From JALXCH01 sp964495805 (GTDB taxonomy: Bacteria > Calditrichota > Calditrichia > RBG-13-44-9), in assembly GCA_964495805.1 (NCBI GenBank), contig CAZBWV010000038.1, forward strand, positions 19,092 through 83,091: DNA of 64,000 nucleotides. The letters run 5' to 3'. Made by a program: the position numbers and the translations under genes. Every line of letters starts with the position of its first letter. Position 1 is the first letter of the stretch. Positions 42,044-50,510 of the stretch are shown one piece after another. The notes under the pieces are model-generated. The model was given only the letters and a program-made list of their open reading frames with translations. It searched no databases and had not been told where the DNA came from.

Positions 42044-43168
42044 ATGAAAATCCCATTTATCCTCGGAATTATTCTGGTGTTCAGTCAGATGCTGTTTTCC
42101 ACCCCTCAACCGGATGATTCCACACAAGCCTTTATCTCGAAAGAGTTTTATCATTCCCATCAGACCAGCATTAAAGGTTATCCTTACATTTACTACACCC
42201 CGGAAACAGCGCTGGCGATTGGGGTTGGTGGAATTGCCACCTTTTACACCTCCCGGGAATTGATTTTACGACCTTCTAAAATTTCCCTTTCCGGTTACTA
42301 TTCCACACGCAAACAATACAAAATATCCCTGACCCCCCAATTGTACATGCTAAAGAACCGGTATTTTCTGTCCGGAAACATCAATTTTGGGGATTTTGTG
42401 GACAAGTTCTGGGGCATCGGCAGTACCTCGCCCGATATGAAAAATGTGGATTACGACTCGCGTGCATGGGGGATACTGATCAATTTCCAGTATCCGCCGT
42501 TGCTTCAGTTCATGCCACAAAATAAAAGCGGCATTATCTACGATTACTACCACTACCTGATTCGCGATGCCCGGAACAATCCCGGCTTACATCATCCCAA
42601 CCTCATCGGACGAAACGGGGGGGTGAGTTCCGGATTGGGATTCACTGTGGTGTGGGACACCCGGGATCACATTTTTTTCCCCACCGCCGGTGGTTACTAT
42701 CAGATAAAAGCCATTTACTATATGCGTTCACTGGGAAGCAGCTACGATTTTAACAGCTACGAGATCGATTTGCGAAAATATTTTGGATTTGGAGACCAGG
42801 AGGTCCTGGCAGTGCAGGTATTTGCCAGTTTTGCCGCGGGACACCCTCCGTTTTATGAGCTACCCATGCTGGGTGGCGCCAATCTGATGCGCGGTTACTA
42901 CCAGGGACGTTACCGCGACCGCTATTTTATGAGCACCCAGATGGAATATCGTATCCATCTGTGGTGGCGCATCGGTGCCGTAACATTTCTGGCGCTGGGA
43001 GATGTGGCCCCAACAATGCAAAAATTTAATATTCGTTATGCGAAAGTATCTGGCGGCTTCGGTCTTCGTTTCCTGTTTAATCAAAAAGAAAAAGTGAATG
43101 TGCGAATGGATATTGGATTCGGGCAGGGAACCTCGGGAGTTTACTTCGGGATGGAAGAAGCGTTTTAG
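42044..43168 (+). CDS. Omp85/BamA-type surface antigen barrel
   Basis: Protein of 374 residues with a signal peptide and no POTRA domains. The C-terminal two thirds match the bacterial surface-antigen (Omp85) barrel: GVSSGLGFTVVWDTRDHIFFPTAGG strand signature (D-T-R-D motif) and the conserved L-x-R-G-Y-x-x-x-R-x-R-D segment (about 285-296). Lack of POTRA suggests a transporter or channel-like barrel rather than a full assembly factor. Part of the rightward OMP series. Confidence 0.86.
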   Translation: MKIPFILGIILVFSQMLFSTPQPDDSTQAFISKEFYHSHQTSIKGYPYIYYTPETALAIGVGGIATFYTSRELILRPSKISLSGYYSTRKQYKISLTPQLYMLKNRYFLSGNINFGDFVDKFWGIGSTSPDMKNVDYDSRAWGILINFQYPPLLQFMPQNKSGIIYDYYHYLIRDARNNPGLHHPNLIGRNGGVSSGLGFTVVWDTRDHIFFPTAGGYYQIKAIYYMRSLGSSYDFNSYEIDLRKYFGFGDQEVLAVQVFASFAAGHPPFYELPMLGGANLMRGYYQGRYRDRYFMSTQMEYRIHLWWRIGAVTFLALGDVAPTMQKFNIRYAKVSGGFGLRFLFNQKEKVNVRMDIGFGQGTSGVYFGMEEAF

Positions 43169-43289
43169 TGAAACAAGAATTCGGGAACCAATATGGGATA
43201 AAAAGTCATTCGCTCAAATTCAATTACCACTCCATCCCATGCCCTTTTATTTGTAAATTGAGCATTTTAGTGAAACAGAAAGTATTGGA

Positions 43290-44333
43290 ATGGTTCGGCT
43301 TCAATTACATAGTTGGGTATTTCTCTGGCTGATCGGATCCATTCTGCTTGGCTGGTCTGGATTGGTGTTTGGTGGTACCGATATCGTAGTGATGAATAAT
43401 GGCGACCGGTTGGTGGGAGAAATTAAAGGAATGGATCAGGGAATTCTGCATCTCGAAACCGATTACAGTAAAAAAGATTTTCAGATTGAGTGGAAAAAAA
43501 TTAAATTTATCCGGAGCTCGGCCAGTTTTGTACTGGTTCTCTCCAGTGGCCGTCGGTATGTGGGCAGTTTGCAGACGGATTTTCAGGATTCCACCCAGCT
43601 TCTAATTCGGGAAAAGCTGGGAACCTACACAGTGGATATTCACCAGGTGGTTTACATTAAACCCATCAAGGAAACGTTCAAAGACCGCCTTAACGCAAAT
43701 TTCGATTTCGGGTACTCACTCACTAAAGCAAACAAAGCCCAGCAATTGAATCTGAGCGGTACCATTGGTTATATTACACGTTCCTGGATGAGCGCCTTTA
43801 ATTTCAACTCGTTAAGTAATTTTCAGGAGGGCGCTCCTCGTTCCAGTGCCACCGACGGCGACATCAACTACCGGCGCTTTCTGACTCTGAACTGGTTCGG
43901 AATTGTGTCAGGAACTTTTCGCTCCAGCGACGAACAACAACTGGACCTGCGAACCACGTTCAATGTGGGTGGAGGTAAATATTTTGTGCAAAATAACCGA
44001 CTTTATTTCATGGCGGTGGTGGGAGGTGCATTCATGATGGAAAAATTCAAAGGAGAGGAATTCCCCAGTAATCGGAGCATGGAAGGATTGTTGCAAACCG
44101 AATTTAATGCATTCGATACCGGCGACCTGGATTTCTTTGCCCAGCTTTCAGCTTACCCCAACCTCTCCGAATCCAACCGCTGGCGCCTGGTCCTGAACAC
44201 CAATCTGAAGTGGAAACTCCCTTACGATTTTTATTTTAAACTCAGTTACACCCACAATTACGACAGCAAACCGCCCAACGAAGCCTCCAAAAGCGACTAT
44301 TCCATTACCACTTCCGTTGGGTGGAAATTTTAA
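43290..44333 (+). CDS. DUF481-type outer-membrane protein
   Basis: Protein of 347 residues. After a signal peptide ending near VFGG comes a small domain about 30-125 with MNNGDRLVGEIKGMDQG and RRYVGSLQTD, an Sm-like/beta-rich unit seen before DUF481 barrels, then the barrel with RLNANFDFGYSLTKANKAQQ and a C-terminal TTSVGWKF strand. DUF481 proteins (YdiY-like) are salt- or stress-induced in some bacteria. It precedes the MscS gene by 22 bp, consistent with an osmotic-response unit. Confidence 0.85.
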   Translation: MVRLQLHSWVFLWLIGSILLGWSGLVFGGTDIVVMNNGDRLVGEIKGMDQGILHLETDYSKKDFQIEWKKIKFIRSSASFVLVLSSGRRYVGSLQTDFQDSTQLLIREKLGTYTVDIHQVVYIKPIKETFKDRLNANFDFGYSLTKANKAQQLNLSGTIGYITRSWMSAFNFNSLSNFQEGAPRSSATDGDINYRRFLTLNWFGIVSGTFRSSDEQQLDLRTTFNVGGGKYFVQNNRLYFMAVVGGAFMMEKFKGEEFPSNRSMEGLLQTEFNAFDTGDLDFFAQLSAYPNLSESNRWRLVLNTNLKWKLPYDFYFKLSYTHNYDSKPPNEASKSDYSITTSVGWKF

Positions 44334-44355
44334 TTGATGAAAAAGTGTTAAAAAG

Positions 44356-46854
44356 GTGATTCCCATGAAGCAGTTCATTTTTTTATTGATTTTTCTGGGA
44401 GGGTTGGTGGTTTCGCCGGCTCAGGAAGCAGAACCTGCTGCTCCGGCCGATCAAAAAACCACACAACCCAAAGCACCCGTCTCCATTCCAGTAACCGAAA
44501 TCACCATTCAGGCGGACCAGGTACACGGAAAACTAAACGCCATTCGGGAAGAAACCACTCTCAATCCGGAAATTCAGAAGCTCATGGAAGAATGGCCTGC
44601 TATTCTGGATTCCCTGATCGCCAGAGAAAAGGAGCCCATATTTCAGAAGCTGGATCAACTTTCGCCGCGCAAATTGCAGGGGTTCGAACAGGAATGGAGC
44701 GTCATATTAAAACGTCTGAACCAATGGAACGATTTGCTTTTGGAGCAGATTCAGCTTCTTCAGGAAAAGAAAAAATGGTTGAACCAGAACTACGCTCAGT
44801 GGGAAGTAACCGCTAAGGCTATCGAAGAGGAGGACATTCCCCAGAGCATCCGGGATCGGATCGCCTCCATCATGACAGAGATCGACACCGTGCGTAACCA
44901 CATTGTGGACCGACTCAATACTCTGCTTAATTTACAGAACCAGATCTCCGAACAACAGATTACAATTGGCGAACTGCTCAATGCCATCAACACCACCGAA
45001 ACGGAACTTCGCACCCATCTGTTTATTCAGGACAGTCCGCCTTTGTGGGAAGCCTTCGGAGCCACAAAGGATAGTCTGAGTTTTCGGAGTAAGGAACGGG
45101 AAGCCTGGCAAAATTTCGCGGACACATTGGATGGTTTCTACCGTTCCAACCTTCAGGCTATTAAAATCCACCTGCTCCTTTTCATGATTACTCTTTTCAT
45201 AATGGTTTATTTTTACTGGAGAAATAAGCAGGAAAAACTGTTTCGGGAAGGCGAAGATGTATTAAAAGCTTCGGCTTTTTTCATCTCCCGGCCAGTTTCT
45301 GCCGCATTACTGGTTACTCTATTCTTTTCCATCTGGCTTTACCAGAATGTTACGGATGCTATTTCGGAGCTTTTCATTATCATCCTGCTAATTCCTTTTC
45401 TCCGACTGATGACCGGAGTGGTGGTACCGGAGAGGCGAAAAGCAGTGTACCTGCTTTCCTTTCTTTACTTTCTGGTATTTGTGAATAACAACGCTGTAAA
45501 CGACGTGTTGATTCAGCGCTTGCTATTGCTGGTAATCACCCTTATTACTACCGCCCTATTTGCCTGGATTGTGTATCAGGTTCATCCGGTTGCTCATCAG
45601 CGGGTAAAACCATGGCCTAAATTCTTATTTCGTATTCTGCCAGTGGCAATTCTTGCCCTGTTCGTAGCACTGGTCGCCAATATTATTGGTAGTGTGGTAC
45701 TGGCACACCTGATTGTAGTGGGAATTATCAAAAGTGTTATTATTGGAACCATTTTGTACGTCATTGCCCGGGTGATTGATGGAATGGTCGTGCTTTTAAT
45801 CCGCAAACGCACCATTCAGGGCCTGCAATTTGTGGACACATACGCCCATCGTATGGAACACTGGGCTGTTTTTGCGGTTCATCTGATTGCGTTTTTTGTG
45901 TGGGTTCGTGCAACTCTGAAAGCATTTCGGTTGTACGACCCGGTTTACGATTGGTTACAGATGATTCTGGAAACCCGCTGGCAAATTGGTGCTCTAACCA
46001 TCTCCGTGGCCAGCATTGTGAACTTCATTCTGATTCTTACCGTTACCTTTGTCATTGCCCGGCTCATACGCATTTTACTGGATATTGAAGTGTTTCCCCG
46101 AATTCGTCTTCCGCGGGGAATACCCGGCGCCATCTCCATGGTGGTGCGCTATACCGTCATCGGACTGGGATTTTTCCTGGCGCTTTCTGCCATGGGAATC
46201 GATCTGGGTAAATTCGGATTGCTGGCGGGTGCCCTGGGGGTTGGTCTTGGTTTTGGCCTGCAGAATGTAATCGCCAACTTTGTCTCCGGGCTCATCCTGG
46301 TGTTCGAACGCCCCATTCAGGTGGGAGATAAAATAGAAGTGGGGAACGTGCTGGGATTGGTCAAACAAATTGGTGTACGCTCCAGCACCATTCGTACTTT
46401 CGATGGTTCGGAGGTGATTGTCCCCAATGCCGACCTTATCTCCCAACAGGTAACCAACTGGACACTCTCGGACAATCGCCAGCGGATGAAACTACCAGTT
46501 AAGGTGGCATTCGACTCGGATCCGGAGGAAGTGCTGGAGCTTCTGCTACGAATTGCCCGTGAACATCCCGGGGTGTTAAACGACCCGGAACCCATTGCCA
46601 CGTTTAATGGATTTGGGGATTATTTTCTGGATTTCACGCTGTATTACTGGGTGAGTACCAATATTCTCCAGACCAAAACGGAAGTAGCGTTGCAGGTGTA
46701 CCGGGCAATTCAGACGCTTGGCATCGAAAAACCACGTCCTGAGCAAAAACTCTATTTGAAGAATTTAGAGGAACAGCAAAGCAAGCGTGCCTCTGGTAAA
46801 CGGAAATCCGGGAAAGGCACTGGTTCTTCTTCCCAAAAGGAATCGGAGCCATGA
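44356..46854 (+). CDS. MscS-family mechanosensitive channel, large
   Basis: Inner-membrane channel of 832 residues that should release solutes on osmotic downshock. After a signal peptide and a Pro/Ala-rich stretch comes a long periplasmic coiled-coil region (about 50-245), then at least ten membrane segments (about 270-640). The MscS pore helix and beta domain are clear: GLLAGALGVGLGFGLQNVIANFVSGLILVFERPIQVGDKIEV (Gly/Ala-rich TM3) and VRSSTIRTFDGSEVIVPNADL. A C-terminal basic, Ser-rich tail is unusual. The stop overlaps the next ORF's start by 4 bp. Confidence 0.95.
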   Translation: MIPMKQFIFLLIFLGGLVVSPAQEAEPAAPADQKTTQPKAPVSIPVTEITIQADQVHGKLNAIREETTLNPEIQKLMEEWPAILDSLIAREKEPIFQKLDQLSPRKLQGFEQEWSVILKRLNQWNDLLLEQIQLLQEKKKWLNQNYAQWEVTAKAIEEEDIPQSIRDRIASIMTEIDTVRNHIVDRLNTLLNLQNQISEQQITIGELLNAINTTETELRTHLFIQDSPPLWEAFGATKDSLSFRSKEREAWQNFADTLDGFYRSNLQAIKIHLLLFMITLFIMVYFYWRNKQEKLFREGEDVLKASAFFISRPVSAALLVTLFFSIWLYQNVTDAISELFIIILLIPFLRLMTGVVVPERRKAVYLLSFLYFLVFVNNNAVNDVLIQRLLLLVITLITTALFAWIVYQVHPVAHQRVKPWPKFLFRILPVAILALFVALVANIIGSVVLAHLIVVGIIKSVIIGTILYVIARVIDGMVVLLIRKRTIQGLQFVDTYAHRMEHWAVFAVHLIAFFVWVRATLKAFRLYDPVYDWLQMILETRWQIGALTISVASIVNFILILTVTFVIARLIRILLDIEVFPRIRLPRGIPGAISMVVRYTVIGLGFFLALSAMGIDLGKFGLLAGALGVGLGFGLQNVIANFVSGLILVFERPIQVGDKIEVGNVLGLVKQIGVRSSTIRTFDGSEVIVPNADLISQQVTNWTLSDNRQRMKLPVKVAFDSDPEEVLELLLRIAREHPGVLNDPEPIATFNGFGDYFLDFTLYYWVSTNILQTKTEVALQVYRAIQTLGIEKPRPEQKLYLKNLEEQQSKRASGKRKSGKGTGSSSQKESEP

Positions 46855-48158
46855 AAATCATTACTGTTTTGCTTTTATTGATGCTTATTGGCTCAACAGG
46901 CTCAACTGCTCCGGGAGCAGAACATGCGGGAAGGGCAAACACCCCCGAACAAACCTGGGCGCTGGGAATTATGTTTCGCACCGCCAACATTCCTTATCTC
47001 AGTCCGGACGAAAAGCAAATATACAGCGCTATTCCTATGATTTTTTACCGGGGAAACCGGGTCTATTTTCGTGGAATTGCCGGAGGGGTACATCTGTACC
47101 GTCACCCTGCTTTCCAGGTAAATGCGGTTTCTCGAATTCATTTTGTGGATCTACCGGACAAGTACCAGAACAGGGTGCAACCAACCAATCTGGACACCGG
47201 GATTCAATTTCGCTATTTACCAGGTTATTCGCTTTTTGTGGATGTGGAGGGGATGCTGGATATCCAGCTCAATCCTTCAGTGAATTTCCGGGTGGGAATG
47301 GAGTGGCGAACACCCGGATACTTTCTGTCCCCCTATCTTCAGGCAAAATGGAAAAGCAGCGACTACAACTCCCATTACTATGGTCTGACCCTGGAAACCA
47401 TTCCCGCGGGAGTGGATTATTCCGTGGGCTTGCTGGCCAGTGCACATGTGTGGAGCAACTTTTCGGTAATGGCGCTGGGACGCGTTACCCGCATCGGGAA
47501 GCAAGCACAGCAGGCGCGTTACGTTCAGGATACATATTCGGGAGAATTCCAGCTGGGATTTGGTTTTTCCAACGATCCCACCCGGCTGCGGAAACAGAAA
47601 TTACACAACCGTCCCTACCTGCGCGTAGCCCAGGGGTGGGCTACTTATTCGGATTTCTGGCATACGAACTTCCTTCAGCTGGAACCGGATAGCCTGGGGC
47701 ATCAGCTTACCTCCCTGTTTTATGGGCATCCCCTCACAGATGAAGTCCTGGGAATTCCCATGGATGTGTACCTGACCCCGGGTGTTGCCTTTCACTGGCC
47801 ATCTTCCCACCAGAGCAGCGCAGTGGAAGTTGTGCTTGCGGTTAAAGTGTTCTTAAACATTCCCTGGCCCATACGCTGGCGATTAGGTGGCTCGGAAGGA
47901 TTCTCCTTTATCAACCACGTCACCTATATCGAACAAACCGGTTTCGCCCAAAAAGGTTACCAACCGGTGAAGTTTTTAAACTATCTGGACTGGAGCTACG
48001 ATTTTAATGCGGGCGATGTATTAGGTAAGCAGTTTAAACACCTCTGGTTAGGATACGGAGTGCATCATCGTTCGGGCATCTACGAAGCAGCCCAACAATT
48101 CGGACGGGTTAACGGCGGCAGTAATTACTATACTTTTTATTTGCAGTGGGAATGGTGA
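46851..48158 (+). CDS. MipA/OmpV-type outer-membrane protein
   Basis: Protein of 435 residues with a signal peptide. The early segment (ALGIMFRTANIPYLSPDEKQIYSAIPMIFYRGNRVYFRG) is like the N terminus of MipA/OmpV scaffolding barrels; the rest is a series of amphipathic strands ending in YYTFYLQWEW. Overlap with the mscS stop points to translational coupling. The function is unknown; OmpV relatives are linked to osmotic or antibiotic response. Confidence 0.78.
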   Translation: MKIITVLLLLMLIGSTGSTAPGAEHAGRANTPEQTWALGIMFRTANIPYLSPDEKQIYSAIPMIFYRGNRVYFRGIAGGVHLYRHPAFQVNAVSRIHFVDLPDKYQNRVQPTNLDTGIQFRYLPGYSLFVDVEGMLDIQLNPSVNFRVGMEWRTPGYFLSPYLQAKWKSSDYNSHYYGLTLETIPAGVDYSVGLLASAHVWSNFSVMALGRVTRIGKQAQQARYVQDTYSGEFQLGFGFSNDPTRLRKQKLHNRPYLRVAQGWATYSDFWHTNFLQLEPDSLGHQLTSLFYGHPLTDEVLGIPMDVYLTPGVAFHWPSSHQSSAVEVVLAVKVFLNIPWPIRWRLGGSEGFSFINHVTYIEQTGFAQKGYQPVKFLNYLDWSYDFNAGDVLGKQFKHLWLGYGVHHRSGIYEAAQQFGRVNGGSNYYTFYLQWEW

Positions 48159-48243
48159 GAGTGGGAACGGAGATTCACCAACTTACTCCCCAACACTTTT
48201 CCGTCCCCTATACCCCCTGCATCTCCGTCCATTAAGTCCCATT

Positions 48244-48270
48244 CATTTTACATTTTACATTTTACATTTA
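48244..48270. repeat. Heptanucleotide tandem repeat (CATTTTA)
   Basis: Three copies of CATTTTA and a partial fourth in the gap between convergent genes. Slippage-prone, like the repeat at 14444. Confidence 0.75.
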
Positions 48271-48320
48271 ACCCTCACTACCTCCCATCTCCCTAATACC
48301 TATTACTTCCCCACAACCAA

Positions 48321-48354
48321 AAACCCCTCGAAGTTTAACCACTTCAAGGGGTTT
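48321..48354. terminator. Bidirectional terminator
   Basis: AAACCCCTCGAAGT (48321-48334) and ACTTCAAGGGGTTT (48341-48354) form a 14-bp stem with one mismatch and a 6-nt loop, flanked by T/A-rich ends, between convergent genes. Confidence 0.85.
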
Positions 48355-48383
48355 GGTTCATGAACAATTTTCAAACTTCGTTT

Positions 48384-48998
48384 TTAATACCAGCCCAATT
48401 CGTAAGCAAATCCGATTTTCAGGGTCAGGTAGGGAAAATCGTCCGTCTGTTCGGAAATGGTTTTGACACCGTTTACCCACTGATAAGTACCGGACACCAT
48501 AAACATCACGTCGGGGCGAATGGGGAAGAAAAATCCGATTTTCGGTGCCAGGCCAAACTGCCAGGTTCTCGATTCAAATGAATAGATTCCAATATCCATG
48601 CGTTGCAGAAAACGATACACCCCCACATTCAGACCGATAAAAGGATGAATGGCTGCATTATGCAGGAACACGTAGCGTGCGCTGAGCATCAATGGGAAGT
48701 TATTAATATAGCGGTCCTGCACTCCGGAAATATCCGCATAGTCCAGATGAATCCGTTCGCTGGTACGTTCGTAAAAAATGTGCCAGTTTACCGAAACACC
48801 CACCGCCAGACTGGAGCTCACATATTTCCCAAATTCAAAACCAAATCCGCGAAAACTGGTGTTACTGATGTAATCCTTGGTATTTCCCGTGGGAAAGGAA
48901 ATGCCGTAATTTAAAATTCCATAGGAACCCTGTGCCTGAACTGAAGAAAGCCCCACTAATAGAGTGAGCAGCATTACAACAAAAAGTTTTATTTTCAT
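48384..48998 (-). CDS. Outer-membrane beta-barrel protein
   Basis: Protein of 204 residues from the ATG at 48998 (GGAGAG before it), with a signal peptide ending in SVQAQ. The barrel pattern is GILNYGISFPTGNT, FGFEFGKYVSSSLAVGVSVNWH, HPFIGLNVGVYRF and LKIGFAYELGWY. This is the small OMP_b-brl type common in FCB genomes. Stands alone, leftward. Confidence 0.8.
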   Translation of the reverse strand: MKIKLFVVMLLTLLVGLSSVQAQGSYGILNYGISFPTGNTKDYISNTSFRGFGFEFGKYVSSSLAVGVSVNWHIFYERTSERIHLDYADISGVQDRYINNFPLMLSARYVFLHNAAIHPFIGLNVGVYRFLQRMDIGIYSFESRTWQFGLAPKIGFFFPIRPDVMFMVSGTYQWVNGVKTISEQTDDFPYLTLKIGFAYELGWY

Positions 48999-49065
48999 GT
49001 TTTTCTCTCCGTTTTTTCCTGTTTGCACTTCAAAACGCTTTATCGAAACGTGAAAAACTCCGGGA

Positions 49066-49746
49066 TTATTTCCCCTCTCCTAAATAGGGAGACTGATCGA
49101 ACGCCTTTTTAATTCCGGTTTCGATTCGATTTCTCAGGTTCACTGAATTGTCTTCCAGAAGCCCGTTTAATGCCGCCACCCATGGAATGGGCATTACTTT
49201 ATTTTCTTCATCATAGTTTTTCACATCCAGCATGGAGATAAAAATGGTTCCGGCGGTAAAGGAATATGTTCCACCCCCATAATAAGGTGGGTAGTACCAT
49301 CCCCAACCAGGAGGATAACCCCACCAACTCCAACCGGGATACCAGCCCCACCAATCCCAGTATCCACCATAATAACCTACATATTCCGTGTTTGTCGCGG
49401 CAATCAGAAACACCGCATCCGGTTTATTCTGCTCAGGATTGGTTTCCTTTACAAAGCCCATTCGCTCAATATTTTCCCGAACCTTACTGATAATAAAATC
49501 ATCATTAGAGTGGTCAATTTCATCCTGATGGGAAGAATCGGTGAGAAACACCACCGTATCCGGTAATACATACGTTTTGAATCGGCTATAATCCACATTT
49601 TTATCAAACAACGTAATTACCAGGTCCATCTGGCTGACGCTTAACGGATCGCCCGGATAACAGGATGTAAGAACCACGATCATTCCGAGAACCATCACGA
49701 AAGCCGACACAAGAAGACCCCGACGGGTTTTTTGAGATAACTTCAT
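49066..49746 (-). CDS. DUF4136-type lipoprotein with aromatic insertion
   Basis: Lipoprotein (lipobox LTSC) of 226 residues. The DUF4136 core is indicated by VDYSRFKTYVLPD at the start and by a later TAGTIFISMLDVKN...PIPWVAALNG. Between them, about residues 124-155, lies an insertion almost entirely of Trp, Tyr, Gly and Pro (GYWDWWGWYPGW and following). AGGAGG precedes the ATG. It is 52 bp downstream of a paralogue on the same strand. DUF4136 proteins are of unknown role. Confidence 0.85.
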   Translation of the reverse strand: MKLSQKTRRGLLVSAFVMVLGMIVVLTSCYPGDPLSVSQMDLVITLFDKNVDYSRFKTYVLPDTVVFLTDSSHQDEIDHSNDDFIISKVRENIERMGFVKETNPEQNKPDAVFLIAATNTEYVGYYGGYWDWWGWYPGWSWWGYPPGWGWYYPPYYGGGTYSFTAGTIFISMLDVKNYDEENKVMPIPWVAALNGLLEDNSVNLRNRIETGIKKAFDQSPYLGEGK

Positions 49747-49798
49747 TGCACCTCCTGTTGGTTAATCGTTACTTATGTTTACAAAATGTTCCCATCAC

Positions 49799-50353
49799 CT
49801 ATTTTTTGCCCGATTTAGGCGGGAACTGATTTAATATTTGTTCCACAATTCGGTCCAGATTGGCTTGTATCTTCTGGGGATCCTTATACCCCTTGACGAC
49901 ATCGGTGGCCATTCCCCGCCATACCAGCTGTTTTCGCTTGACATCTACGATATCGATAATCAACGTTCCCTCTTCGTACTGATAGACATCCACATTGCGG
50001 TAACCCACCGGTCCCCACCAGGGATCGTACCAGCCGTAGCCTCCCCAGTTAGTTACACTTACCCTATCTTTGATTCCCGCATGGACAAAAACCAGCATAT
50101 CGGGATTATCCGAATCGGTTTGCTGAAATCCTTTGCTTTCCAGAATTTGTGCAACGGTTTCCTGTACTCTTTTCTGAATCAGCGGATGTTTGGCCAATTC
50201 ATCGCCCGGGATGGGATCACCATCATAAAACCGAAACGTTTTAAACTTGCTAAAATCAGTGGCATGGTCCCAGTCCGATATTACAGACATGCTGGAACAT
50301 CCCACCATGGCCAGAAGCGCCAATCCTATGGCAAAAATTCGAAACATTTTCAT
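49799..50353 (-). CDS. DUF4136-type lipoprotein
   Basis: Lipoprotein (lipobox VGC) of 184 residues. DUF4136 pattern: DWDHATDFSKFKTFRFYD (about 30-47), paired helices with KRVQETVAQILESKGFQ, NPDMLVFVHAGIKD, YQYEEGTLIIDIVDVKRKQLVWRGMATDV and a C-terminal ILNQFPPK. Upstream of the aromatic-insertion paralogue. Clear family, unknown function. Confidence 0.9.
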   Translation of the reverse strand: MKMFRIFAIGLALLAMVGCSSMSVISDWDHATDFSKFKTFRFYDGDPIPGDELAKHPLIQKRVQETVAQILESKGFQQTDSDNPDMLVFVHAGIKDRVSVTNWGGYGWYDPWWGPVGYRNVDVYQYEEGTLIIDIVDVKRKQLVWRGMATDVVKGYKDPQKIQANLDRIVEQILNQFPPKSGKK

Positions 50354-50510
50354 TGTAAACTCCTTTTCGTTGAATTCAACATCAGTTTATTTTTCTGTAA
50401 CAGAATAAGATAAATCATTTTCCGGCAATTTGCCATTTCTTTTTACCCTGCTTTCAATATAAATCGCCATTTTGTGCCAATCGAGGGTGCCGATGCAAGC
50501 ACAGGTCTAT

